Source of the DNA: Pontibacter sp. HSC-14F20
GTDB lineage: Bacteria; Bacteroidota; Bacteroidia; Cytophagales; Hymenobacteraceae
Assembly (NCBI RefSeq): GCF_019599265.1
Contig: NZ_JAHZTC010000030.1
Location: 1-38,143 of the forward strand
Reading direction: 5' to 3'
DNA length: 38,143 bases
Position 1 is the first letter of the stretch; every line of letters starts with the position of its first letter. The position numbers and the translations under genes were made by a program. Positions 8,179 through 15,998 of the stretch are shown piece by piece. A model generated the notes under the pieces. It had not been told where the DNA came from and made no database searches. It saw nothing but the letters and a program-made list of their open reading frames with translations.

Positions 8179-8568
8179 ATGGCGCAGACCTTTAATATAG
8201 TAGGCTGGTTCGAGATACCGGTAACTGATATGCCGCGGGCCATTCGTTTTTACGAAAGCGTGTTTGGCTATACCCTGCACTACCAAACTATTGGTGATGA
8301 GGAAATGGCGTGGTTCCCCTGGTCCGAGGAGGGCACAGGTGCCTCAGGGTCGCTTGTAAAGCACGAAGTGAAGTACAAACCTTCTGCCGATGGAGCCGTG
8401 GTTTACTTCTCCTCTCCTACCGGAGATTTGGCCAATGAACTGGCCAGGGTGGAAATGGCCGGCGGAAAACTGCTGCAGGACAAAACCCTGATAGCAGAGG
8501 ACATTGGCTTCATGGCCTTGATTCTGGACACCGAAGGCAATCGCATCGCATTGCATTCCAGAGGCTAG
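8179..8568 (+). CDS. VOC family (glyoxalase-fold) protein
   Basis: This is a 129-residue single-domain protein. It starts with the typical first strand and helix GWFEIPVTDMPRAIRFYESVFGY and ends with GFMALILDTEGNRIALHSR, the pattern of VOC metalloenzymes and their non-enzymatic relatives. The start lies 2 bp after the dehydrogenase stop, so translation is probably coupled. Members range from glyoxalases to isomerases such as methylmalonyl-CoA epimerase, but this sequence looks like the general VOC group, so no reaction is assigned. A terminator follows. Confidence 0.85.
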   Translation: MAQTFNIVGWFEIPVTDMPRAIRFYESVFGYTLHYQTIGDEEMAWFPWSEEGTGASGSLVKHEVKYKPSADGAVVYFSSPTGDLANELARVEMAGGKLLQDKTLIAEDIGFMALILDTEGNRIALHSRG

Positions 8569-8587
8569 GCTATACCTATACCTTAAA

Positions 8588-8627
8588 AACAGAAAGTCCC
8601 CTGCCTATCAGCTGGGGACTTTCTGTT
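8588..8627. terminator. Bidirectional terminator
   Basis: A 14-bp perfect stem, AACAGAAAGTCCCC at 8588-8601 with 8614-8627, and a 12-nt loop. It sits between the convergent VOC gene and dapD. Confidence 0.8.
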
Positions 8628-8647
8628 AAATAAAGGAAGTATAAAAG

Positions 8648-9460
8648 TCAGACTGCTACTGCATTTTCGCGGAGCGCTTCGTTTAGTGACGTCTTAAGGT
8701 CGGTGCTTTCCTTGCGCTGACCGATGATCAGGGCGCAGGGTACCTGAAAATCACCCGCAGGGAATTTCTTGGTATAGGAACCAGGTATAACCACGGCACG
8801 CGGCGGCACATATCCTCTGTACTCTTTTGGTTCACTACCAGTCACGTCGATGATTTTGGAGCTGCCGGTGATGGTCACACCTGCACCGATCACTGCTTCT
8901 TTTCCGATGCGGCAACCCTCTACCAGAATGCTGCGCGATCCGATAAAGGCGCCGTCTTCAATAATCGTAGGAGCTGCCTGTACTGGCTCCAGCACACCGC
9001 CCAGTCCAACACCGCCGCTCAGGTGCACGTGCTTGCCCACTTGTGCGCAACTGCCTACGGTCGCCCAGGTATCTACCATCGTACCTTCATCCACATAGGC
9101 ACCGATGTTCACATACGAAGGCATCATGATTACGCCTTTGGCAAGGAAAGCGCCGTAGCGGGCCACAGCATGCGGCACGACACGCACACCTAGCTGCGCA
9201 TAATTCGTCTTGAGTGCAATCTTGTCATGAAACTCAAACGGCCCCACTTCTATCGTCTTCATCGCCTGAATCGGGAAATACATCAGCACTGCCTTCTTCA
9301 CCCACTCGTTTACTTTCCAGTCGTTGCCAGCAGGCTCTGCCACACGCAGGCGACCTTTGTCCAGCTCTTCTATCACGGCGCGAACCGCTTCTATAGTATG
9401 CTGTTCTTTCAGCAAGTCGCGGTTTTCCCAGGCCTGCTCTATTATCTGCTGTAATGCCAT
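8648..9460 (-). CDS. dapD: 2,3,4,5-tetrahydropyridine-2,6-dicarboxylate N-succinyltransferase
   Basis: This 270-residue enzyme transfers a succinyl group from succinyl-CoA to tetrahydrodipicolinate in the succinylase branch of diaminopimelate/lysine synthesis. The N-terminal helical part (1-90) is followed by the left-handed beta-helix built of hexapeptide turns: the block from VIMMPSYVNIGAYVDEGTMVDTWATVGSCAQVGKHVHLSGGVGLGG onwards is diagnostic of DapD, as are PTIIEDGAFIGSRSILVEGCRIG and GYVPPRAVVIPG. The length is normal. The gene is divergent from the glycosyltransferase gene with only 51 bp between. Confidence 0.96.
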   Translation of the reverse strand: MALQQIIEQAWENRDLLKEQHTIEAVRAVIEELDKGRLRVAEPAGNDWKVNEWVKKAVLMYFPIQAMKTIEVGPFEFHDKIALKTNYAQLGVRVVPHAVARYGAFLAKGVIMMPSYVNIGAYVDEGTMVDTWATVGSCAQVGKHVHLSGGVGLGGVLEPVQAAPTIIEDGAFIGSRSILVEGCRIGKEAVIGAGVTITGSSKIIDVTGSEPKEYRGYVPPRAVVIPGSYTKKFPAGDFQVPCALIIGQRKESTDLKTSLNEALRENAVAV

Positions 9461-9511
9461 GCTATTTTTCGTTTTTAGAGAATCAAAATGTAAAAGTATT
9501 AAATTTAGGCG

Positions 9512-10651
9512 ATGTCTGAAAAGAGAATCCTGCTGGCTTCGCTGCTGAAGCCCATAAATGACACCCGGCTTTACGAAAAGCTGGGCATATCCTTGAGTAA
9601 TATTTCAGGAGTGAGCATTCACATTGTCGGTTACGAAGCGCCTATACCTACTTGTGCGCCTGCCAACATGCATTTCCACCCTATTTTTAGGTTCAGGAGA
9701 CTCAGCACCGGCCGCCTAACTGCTCAATGTGACTACTACCGCCTGCTACAGCACATCAAACCACAGTTGGTCGTTGTGAGCACACACGAACTACTACTGC
9801 CAACGTTGCTGTACAAAGTCAGGTATGGCGGCATCCGGATTGTATACGACATACAGGAAAACTACAGCCTCAACCTGCGGGCACAGCACAACTATAGCTG
9901 GCCACTGAAGCACCTGCTTGCCGGGACTGTGCGTGGCATTGAAAAAATGGCAGCCGGCAGCATTGACCACTTTCTGCTTGCCGAACGCAGCTATGCCGAC
10001 GAACTTCCCTTTTTAGGAAACAGCTATACTTTTATAGAGAACAAGTATAAGGCGAACCAGAAAACCCCACATGCTGCTATACCTGTTAGCTTACCTGCAT
10101 CAGGGCCACTATACCTACTCTACAGTGGCACCATTGCGGAGGAATATGGTATCTGGGAAGCGATCAATCTGACAAAGGAGCTACAGGCTATCCGCCCAGA
10201 TGTGAAACTGAATATTATTGGCTACTGTGCTAACGGCCATACCTTAGCAAAACTAAAAAAAGCTTGTCATCAACTGCCTTTTATTAAGCTAATAGGTGGC
10301 AATAAGTTGGTACCACACCATGAGATATTACAGCAAATACAGAGCAGCCACATCGGATTACTGCCCTACCGACCCAATGCCAGTACCTTTCGCTGCATCC
10401 CCACAAAACTTTACGAGTACATGGCACACGGACTAACTATCCTGATCCAGGACAACCCTTTGTGGCAAGGTATAGTAGAGGGAAACGATGCCGGGCTGAC
10501 CATTGATTTTGGTCAACTAAACGTACAGGGACTGTATAGTGAACTGAACACTCACAAATTCTACAAGCAAGGTATACCGGATACCATTTACTGGGAAAGT
10601 GAAGAAAAAAAAATACTACAGTTAATCAAACCTCTCCTGTCCGAAGTATAG
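9512..10651 (+). CDS. GT-B fold glycosyltransferase (family 4-like)
   Basis: This 379-residue protein has no signal peptide or obvious membrane span. The N-terminal half has Rossmann-like strands (RILLASLLKP, LVVVSTHELLLPTLL, IRIVYDIQENYSLNL). The C-terminal half has the donor-binding pattern of GT-B enzymes: LYLLYSGTIAEEYGIWEAI, then KLNIIGYC, HHEILQQIQSSHIGLLPY, and KLYEYMAHGLTILIQD, where the Glu of YEYMA is the usual nucleotide-sugar contact. It probably acts on a surface polysaccharide or lipid, but the sugar and acceptor cannot be told. It stands alone between dapD and fabH. Confidence 0.85.
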   Translation: MSEKRILLASLLKPINDTRLYEKLGISLSNISGVSIHIVGYEAPIPTCAPANMHFHPIFRFRRLSTGRLTAQCDYYRLLQHIKPQLVVVSTHELLLPTLLYKVRYGGIRIVYDIQENYSLNLRAQHNYSWPLKHLLAGTVRGIEKMAAGSIDHFLLAERSYADELPFLGNSYTFIENKYKANQKTPHAAIPVSLPASGPLYLLYSGTIAEEYGIWEAINLTKELQAIRPDVKLNIIGYCANGHTLAKLKKACHQLPFIKLIGGNKLVPHHEILQQIQSSHIGLLPYRPNASTFRCIPTKLYEYMAHGLTILIQDNPLWQGIVEGNDAGLTIDFGQLNVQGLYSELNTHKFYKQGIPDTIYWESEEKKILQLIKPLLSEV

Positions 10652-10669
10652 GCAAGTTGAAAATTTATT

Positions 10670-10685
10670 TTTAGACGAATCTAAA
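10670..10685. promoter_or_regulatory. Palindromic operator candidate upstream of fabH
   Basis: TTTAGACGAATCTAAA has perfect 6-bp arms with a 4-nt spacer. It starts 16 bp before the -7 box at 10701 and so overlaps the expected -33 position. The TTAG...CTAA arms resemble sites of DtxR/MntR-family repressors, and a gene for such a repressor lies 1.2 kb downstream. The assignment is inference. Confidence 0.4.
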
Positions 10686-10700
10686 TTTAAATAGAATCAG

Positions 10701-10708
10701 TATATTTG
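10701..10708 (+). promoter_or_regulatory. -7 promoter box of fabH
   Basis: TATATTTG fits TAnnTTTG exactly and lies 19 bp before the fabH start codon. The upstream -33 element is not a clear TTTG and is overlapped by the palindrome at 10670-10685. Confidence 0.55.
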
Positions 10709-10727
10709 TAAAGCTAAACCTTATATT

Positions 10728-11726
10728 ATGCGAAACTCAAAGATAGCCGGCGTAGGCCACTACGTTCCTGAAAAGGTAGTCACCAATTTTGACCTGGAGA
10801 AAATCATGGAAACTTCAGACGAATGGATCCGTGAGCGAACAGGTATACAGGAGCGTCGCTACTTCCAGGAGGGCGTAGATACAACCTCCAACATGGGCGC
10901 AAAAGCCTCTATGAAAGCCCTTGAAATGGCAGGATTGAAGCCCGAGGATGTGGACATGATCGTATTTGCCACCCTCAGCCCCGATTACGTATTCCCGGGT
11001 TCCGGCGTGCTGATGCAGCGCGAAATGGGCCTGAAAGAGATTCCCGCGCTGGACGTGCGTAACCAGTGTTCCGGTTTTATATATGCGCTTTCTGTGGCCG
11101 ACCAGTTTATCAAAACAGGTATGTACAACAACATTCTGGTGGTAGGCTCTGAAATTCACTCCAACGGACTCGACTTTTCTACCCGTGGCCGTAACGTATC
11201 CGTGATATTTGGCGATGGAGCAGGTGCTGTAGTACTCACTCCTTCTGAAAAGGCGGAACGCGGCATTCTGTCCACGCATCTGCACGCCGATGGCGAGTTT
11301 GCCGAAGAACTGGCTGTGATCGACCCGGGCAGTACCAAGAAGGACCGCCTGACGCACGAGATGATTGAGGAGGGAACAGTTTACCCTTACATGAACGGCA
11401 ACCAGGTATTCAAACATGCCGTGACACGCTTCCCGGAAGTGATTGAAGAAGCACTTAACCAGAATGGGTATAAATCATCTGATGTAGACATGCTTATACC
11501 TCACCAGGCCAACCTGCGCATCACATCTTATATTCAACAGAAGATGGGGCTTCCAGCCGAAAAAGTGATGAGTAATATTCAAAAATACGGCAACACAACG
11601 GCTGCATCTGTACCGATCGCACTGAGCGAAGCCGTACAGGAAGGGCGCATCAAGGAAGGTGACCTGGTATGTATGGCCGCCTTCGGTTCCGGCTTCACCT
11701 GGGCTTCTGCGCTCATCAGATGGTAA
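10728..11726 (+). CDS. fabH: 3-oxoacyl-ACP synthase III (KAS III)
   Basis: This 332-residue enzyme condenses acyl-CoA (acetyl or branched) with malonyl-ACP and starts fatty acid synthesis; in Bacteroidota it often feeds iso-branched primers. The Cys-His-Asn triad is visible: Cys114 in RNQCSGF, His259 in IPHQANLRI and Asn289 in KYGNTTAAS. The loop SDEWIRERTGI and the glycine-rich FGDGAGAVVL (161-170) are family marks. The length is standard. The DtxR-like regulator follows 152 bp on with no hairpin terminator between, so read-through into the metal operon is possible. Confidence 0.95.
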   Translation: MRNSKIAGVGHYVPEKVVTNFDLEKIMETSDEWIRERTGIQERRYFQEGVDTTSNMGAKASMKALEMAGLKPEDVDMIVFATLSPDYVFPGSGVLMQREMGLKEIPALDVRNQCSGFIYALSVADQFIKTGMYNNILVVGSEIHSNGLDFSTRGRNVSVIFGDGAGAVVLTPSEKAERGILSTHLHADGEFAEELAVIDPGSTKKDRLTHEMIEEGTVYPYMNGNQVFKHAVTRFPEVIEEALNQNGYKSSDVDMLIPHQANLRITSYIQQKMGLPAEKVMSNIQKYGNTTAASVPIALSEAVQEGRIKEGDLVCMAAFGSGFTWASALIRW

Positions 11727-11878
11727 TTTTTTATTGAGTGATTGAGTGGGTTTGCGTATGAGTGACTTTTGGTTGAGTGATGTCACAATGGCAAAATTTT
11801 AATTATAAATCTCAACAATTTAACCATTAACAATTCACTAACTCACTCATTCACTTATTCACTCAATTTTTTAACCGC
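11727..11878. repeat. Intergenic spacer made of degenerate GAGTGA and AACCATT repeats
   Basis: The left part carries TTGAGTG at 11734-11740 and 11742-11748 and TTGAGTGA at 11773-11780. The right part carries the inverse motif, CACTCATTCAC and TTCACTTATTCACTCAA (11850-11866), after AATTTAACCATTAACAATTC. So short simple repeats occupy both ends in opposite orientation. Two more spacers in the same metal locus have a similar design. Confidence 0.6.
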
Positions 11879-12535
11879 GTGCACAGCTTTACCGAAGAAA
11901 ATTACATCAAGGCCATCTACAAGCTTTCTGACGGCGGTACCCATGAGGTGAACACCAATGCAATTGCTGATGCGCTGGACACCAAGGCTGCCTCTGTAAC
12001 GGATATGCTGCGCAAGCTGAGCGCCAAAGGTATAGCCGACTATGTGAAATACCGGGGCGTAACCCTGACAGAGAAAGGTGAACGGGTAGCTTTGCAGATC
12101 ATTCGCAAACACAGGTTGTGGGAGGTTTTTCTGGTAGAGAAGCTGAAATTTAACTGGGATGAAGTCCATGACATGGCAGAGGAGCTGGAGCACATCAACT
12201 CCGATCTGCTTATTCGTCGACTCGATGAGTTTCTGGGTTATCCGAAGTTTGACCCTCACGGCGATCCGATTCCAACAGAAGACGGCGAGATGAATACCAA
12301 GCAGCAGCGCCTGTTAGCAGAACTTGAAGTGAATGGTTCCGGCACCGTAGTGGGCGTTAACGACACGCAACCGCTCTTTCTTCAATATCTTGACAAAATG
12401 GGGATTTTCCTGGGAGCCAAGATTAAAGTGATAGATAAGATCCCTTACGATAACTCACTGGAGATTAACCTTGAGAACAAAAAGAATCTGGTAGTATCCA
12501 GTGAAGTGGCACGTAATATTTTCCTGTCTGCCTAG
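11879..12535 (+). CDS. DtxR/MntR family metal-dependent transcriptional regulator
   Basis: This 218-residue protein starts at GTG 11879. It has an N-terminal winged helix (about 1-70, with the TEENYIKAIYKL first helix and wing KYRGVTLTEKG), a metal-binding dimerisation domain (about 71-135) and a C-terminal SH3/FeoA-like domain (about 140-218). Candidate ligands are His78, Glu82, His97, Glu101, Glu104, His105 and His127. Glu101 stands where DtxR/IdeR have a Cys, a change typical of manganese-sensing MntR, so Mn2+ is favoured over Fe2+ by inference. The transporter binding-protein gene follows after 1 bp. It probably represses this transporter when the metal is plentiful. Confidence 0.9.
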   Translation: MHSFTEENYIKAIYKLSDGGTHEVNTNAIADALDTKAASVTDMLRKLSAKGIADYVKYRGVTLTEKGERVALQIIRKHRLWEVFLVEKLKFNWDEVHDMAEELEHINSDLLIRRLDEFLGYPKFDPHGDPIPTEDGEMNTKQQRLLAELEVNGSGTVVGVNDTQPLFLQYLDKMGIFLGAKIKVIDKIPYDNSLEINLENKKNLVVSSEVARNIFLSA

Positions 12536-12536
12536 T

Positions 12537-13469
12537 ATGAAAGCTCCTGTCCTTTTCCTGTACCTGCTGCTGGTCATGCTACTTGGAACAGCCTGCACCC
12601 AGGTCGATACCCGGGGCGAGGTGCCAGCCGGAAAGCGCATGCGCATTGTAACCACCACAGGTATACTGAAAGATGCTGTTGAAAACATTGTAGGCGATGC
12701 GGCAGACGTAGAAGCGATCATGGGAAGCGGTGTTGATCCCCACCTGTACAAAGCGACGCAGGGCGACCTGAATATGCTGACCGATGCGGACGTGATCATT
12801 TACAACGGCCTACACCTGGAGGGTAAAATGGGCGAAGTGCTGGAAAAGCTGAGCCGCTACAAAACTGTGCTCGCCGCTACAGCAGGTATACCAAAGTCAG
12901 ATCTGTTGAATTCTGCTGCTTTTGCTGACAGTCACGACCCGCACGTTTGGTTTGATGTGTCACTCTGGATGAAGGTAGTCGTGCAGCTGAGCAGCGAGCT
13001 ACAAAAAAAGGATCCGCAGCATGCCATGGTATACCAGGAGCAGACGGCAGCCTACCTGCGCGAGCTATCGGCACTGCACAACGAAACCAAAGCCACCATT
13101 GCTTCCATACCTGAACAGCAGCGCATCCTGATCACCGCACACGATGCTTTTGGCTACTATGGCAACGCCTATGGCATAGAGGTCCGTGGTCTGCAGGGTA
13201 TCTCTACCCTATCCGAGTTTGGTTTGCAGGACGTGTCTTCACTGGTCAAATACATTGTGGCTAATAAGATCAAAGCGGTATTCGTCGAATCTTCGGTGTC
13301 GCCTAAGGCCATTGAGGCGGTGGTGCAGGGCTGCAGCAAACGAGGCCACAAAGTGCTGATTGGTGGCACACTGTTTTCTGATGCCATGGGCGAAGAAGGT
13401 ACGCCGGAGGGGACTTATACCGGCATGGTGCGACACAACACGAACACGATTGTAACTTCTTTAAAATAA
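12537..13469 (+). CDS. Metal ABC transporter substrate-binding lipoprotein (TroA/ZnuA family)
   Basis: The start at 12537 gives a 310-residue protein with lipoprotein signal MKAPVLFLYLLLVMLLGTAC (lipid on Cys20). The cluster A-I fold is recognisable: RIVTTTGILKDAVENIVGD near the mature start, then metal ligands His69 (GVDPHLYK), His136 (DPHVWFD), His202 (TAHDAFGYYG) and Asp282 (LFSDAMG). His at the third position is as in TroA/ZnuA rather than Glu as in PsaA, and the His-rich loop of ZnuA is absent. This fits a Mn/Zn binding protein. The start lies 1 bp after the regulator stop. Confidence 0.92.
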   Translation: MKAPVLFLYLLLVMLLGTACTQVDTRGEVPAGKRMRIVTTTGILKDAVENIVGDAADVEAIMGSGVDPHLYKATQGDLNMLTDADVIIYNGLHLEGKMGEVLEKLSRYKTVLAATAGIPKSDLLNSAAFADSHDPHVWFDVSLWMKVVVQLSSELQKKDPQHAMVYQEQTAAYLRELSALHNETKATIASIPEQQRILITAHDAFGYYGNAYGIEVRGLQGISTLSEFGLQDVSSLVKYIVANKIKAVFVESSVSPKAIEAVVQGCSKRGHKVLIGGTLFSDAMGEEGTPEGTYTGMVRHNTNTIVTSLK

Positions 13470-13481
13470 GAAGGCTATCCT

Positions 13482-14273
13482 ATGATACTTCAAGTAGAAA
13501 ATCCAGTAGTAGAAGTACATGACCTGACGGTGAGTTATGACCGCAAGCCGGTGTTGTGGGGCATTGATCTTACCCTGCCAGCCGGTGCGCTCGTGGGCGT
13601 GATCGGTCCGAACGGTGCAGGCAAGTCTACCCTGATCAAAGCGATGATGAACCTGTTGCCCGTAAGCAGCGGCTATGTGCGCATCTTCGACCAACCGCTG
13701 AAACAGGTATACAGCCGCATCAGCTACGTACCCCAGCGCGAGTCAGTGGACTGGGATTTTCCGGCCTCGGTGTTTGATGTGGTGCTGATGGGCAGGTATG
13801 GCCAATTGGGTTTGTTCAAGCGCCCCCGCAAAGCTGACAAGGACGCCGCCATGGAAGCACTCGAAAAAGTAGGTATGCAGGGCTTCGCAAACCGGCAGAT
13901 CTCGCAGCTTTCCGGTGGACAGCAGCAGCGGGTGTTTCTGGCGCGGGCACTGGCCCAGAATGCTGACGTTTATTTTATGGATGAGCCCTTTGCCGGCGTT
14001 GATATCGCCACCGAAACGGCCATCATCCAGCTGCTTCGCCTGATGCGCGACCAAGGCAAGACGGTGATTGTGGTACACCATGACCTGCAGTCCGCCTCCG
14101 AATACTTTGACTGGGTGGTGCTGCTCAACATGCGCCTGGTAGCCTCCGGCCCTACTGAACAGGTACTGAACCAGGAACTGCTAGAGCAAACCTATGGCGG
14201 AAAACTCACCCTGCTCAGCAAAGTTGGTGACCTCCTCCGCAAACAGGAATTCCCGGCCAGGGAGAAGAGTTGA
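13482..14273 (+). CDS. Metal ABC transporter ATP-binding protein
   Basis: This 263-residue ATPase of the Mn/Zn uptake transporter shows Walker A GPNGAGKST, Q-loop YVPQRESVDWDFPASVFDVVLMG (the RESVDWDFP run is typical of the MntB/ZnuC/TroB group), signature LSGGQQQR, Walker B VYFMDEPFAGVD and the switch His in VVHHD. It starts 12 bp after the binding-protein stop. It should energise the two permeases encoded at 14493 and 15999. Confidence 0.94.
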   Translation: MILQVENPVVEVHDLTVSYDRKPVLWGIDLTLPAGALVGVIGPNGAGKSTLIKAMMNLLPVSSGYVRIFDQPLKQVYSRISYVPQRESVDWDFPASVFDVVLMGRYGQLGLFKRPRKADKDAAMEALEKVGMQGFANRQISQLSGGQQQRVFLARALAQNADVYFMDEPFAGVDIATETAIIQLLRLMRDQGKTVIVVHHDLQSASEYFDWVVLLNMRLVASGPTEQVLNQELLEQTYGGKLTLLSKVGDLLRKQEFPAREKS

Positions 14274-14492
14274 ATTTTTAAATGTTGATGGTTAATGGTT
14301 ATTCGCTAATAGCTGGGTGCACACCCACCCCCGTCTCTACGAGGGAGGGAATTGCCGCGGCTACCAATTGGTAGTATAAGTTTCGCATTTGCAGGCTATT
14401 TTACCTAAAACAGCATCACTGGATAAAACAATTAACAAGTTAACCATCAATAATCTAACCATTTAACCATCAACGATTTAACCATTTAAAAA
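14274..14492. repeat. Intergenic spacer with inverted AACCATT-type repeats
   Basis: The left end carries GTTGATGGTTAATGGTTA (14284-14301). The right end carries the inverse several times: GTTAACCATCAATAATC, TAACCATTTAACCATCAACG and TTTAACCATTT up to 14488. The middle has the small hairpin TGGGTG-CA-CACCCA (14314-14327) and a C-rich stretch. It splits the transporter operon between ATPase and permease. Confidence 0.6.
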
Positions 14493-15776
14493 ATGCAGGA
14501 CTTCATAGAGTTTTTCTCGTTTACGGATGCCAACATACGGTACGTGACGCTGGGCTCGGTGCTGCTGGCTGCCAGTTCGGCGGTGGTGGGCTGCTTTACG
14601 CTGCTGCGCAAGCGGGCGCTGGTGGGTGATGCGGTGGCCCATGCGGTGTTGCCGGGGGTCTGTCTGGCCTTTATCCTGTCAGGAACCAAAAACCCGTTCA
14701 TTCTACTGATCGGTGCTTTTGTCACAGGCTGGCTTTCGTTGGTGGTGATCGATTACATAACTTCCCGTTCCCGAATTAAAGAAGACACGGCCATCGGGTT
14801 GGTGCTTTCCGTGTTTTTTGGTATCGGCATTTTACTGCTCACCGCCATTCAACAGACCGGCAATGCCGCTCAGAGTGGACTTGACAAATTCTTATTCGGT
14901 AGTGCTGCTTCGCTGATCGGGGAAGATCTGATCGCTTTTGGGGTAGTCGCCGTTTTGCTTCTGGTAGCTGTGGTGCTGTTCTTTAAAGAACTTACACTCC
15001 TTTGTTTTGATCAAGCCTATGCCCGTACCATCGGTTTTCCGGTGCGCGGACTTGAGTTACTCCTTACCACACTCACCGTTTTTGCCGTGGTGGTAGGTAT
15101 ACAGGCTGTGGGCGTCGTGCTGATGGCTGCCATGCTGATCACACCGGCTGCTGCGGCTCGTTTCTGGACCGAAAACCTGAAGGTGATGCTCGTGCTCGCC
15201 GCGCTGATTGGGGCTTTTTCAGGTATAGCAGGTGCCTTTGTTTCGTACACTGCTCCTTCCATGCCAACCGGTCCCTGGATCGTGCTGATCGTGTCGATGA
15301 TCGCGATCCTGTCCTTTGCCCTGGCTCCCGGTCGTGGCTGGGTTGCCCGCATTTTGCGTCAGCGGCGCAACAAAACACGGATTCTGGAGGAAAACCTACT
15401 CAAACTACTTTACCAATTAGGCGAACTCCGGCAGGACTACGGCAGCGCCCGCAGTCTGGAGGAGTTGCTGGAGCGGCGCAACATACCTAAAAGCGAAGCT
15501 CTTGGCGGTTTGCAAAAGTTAAAACGGCAGGGTTATCTTCAGAAAGATGACGGTCGTTGGTTGCTGACCCCGGAAGGTGAGAAACGCGGTCGCCGGGTGG
15601 TTCGCCTACACCGCTTGTGGGAGCTATACCTGACGCAGTACCTGAACCTGGCCTCCGACCACGTGCACGAAGACGCCGAAACGATCGAGCACATCATTAC
15701 CCCGGAGCTGGAGCAGCGCCTGATTGAAGAACTCAACTACCCCGACCTCGATCCGCACAGCGCCAGAATACCGTAG
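14493..15776 (+). CDS. Metal ABC transporter permease fused to a DtxR-like regulator domain
   Basis: This 427-residue protein is far longer than the usual 270-290 of this permease family. Residues 1-285 are an ABC-3 family permease with about eight membrane helices and the landmarks KRALVGDAVAHAVLPG and GVVLMAAMLITPAAAA. A basic hinge (RQRRNKTR) leads to a soluble domain, 295-427, that aligns with the separate regulator at 11879: EEN(299-301), His373, Glu377, His392, Glu396, Glu399, His400 and His422 match its EEN, 78, 82, 97, 101, 104, 105 and 127. The SH3-like domain is missing. Chlamydial YtgCR has the same architecture, and there the regulator part is released by cleavage. Here it may sense metal at the membrane or be freed to bind DNA. 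Confidence 0.93.
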   Translation: MQDFIEFFSFTDANIRYVTLGSVLLAASSAVVGCFTLLRKRALVGDAVAHAVLPGVCLAFILSGTKNPFILLIGAFVTGWLSLVVIDYITSRSRIKEDTAIGLVLSVFFGIGILLLTAIQQTGNAAQSGLDKFLFGSAASLIGEDLIAFGVVAVLLLVAVVLFFKELTLLCFDQAYARTIGFPVRGLELLLTTLTVFAVVVGIQAVGVVLMAAMLITPAAAARFWTENLKVMLVLAALIGAFSGIAGAFVSYTAPSMPTGPWIVLIVSMIAILSFALAPGRGWVARILRQRRNKTRILEENLLKLLYQLGELRQDYGSARSLEELLERRNIPKSEALGGLQKLKRQGYLQKDDGRWLLTPEGEKRGRRVVRLHRLWELYLTQYLNLASDHVHEDAETIEHIITPELEQRLIEELNYPDLDPHSARIP

Positions 15777-15998
15777 TTTGAAGTGCGTGAAGGAGTGAGT
15801 GAATGATAATTAAAATTTTAGACAGCAAGGAAGCTAAAATGTAGTGACGTTATCGTTTACCGTCGTACTAGGACGGCAGACAGTGCAAGGGCAGTATAAA
15901 TTCTAACCAACTGTAGATACAACCTGTCTGGATCGTGCACAAAACCATTTAACAACTCAACAATTTAGCAATTCATCCATTTAACCATCAAAACAAAC
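15777..15998. repeat. Intergenic spacer with GAGTGA and AACCATTT repeats
   Basis: GAAGGAGTGAGTGAATG lies near the left end, and AACCATTTAACAACTC, CAATTTAGCAATTC and CATTTAACCATC lie at the right end, as in the two other spacers of this locus. It also holds an inverted repeat ATTTTAG (15815-15821) and CTAAAAT (15834-15840) with a 12-nt spacer. I see no ORF. Confidence 0.55.
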
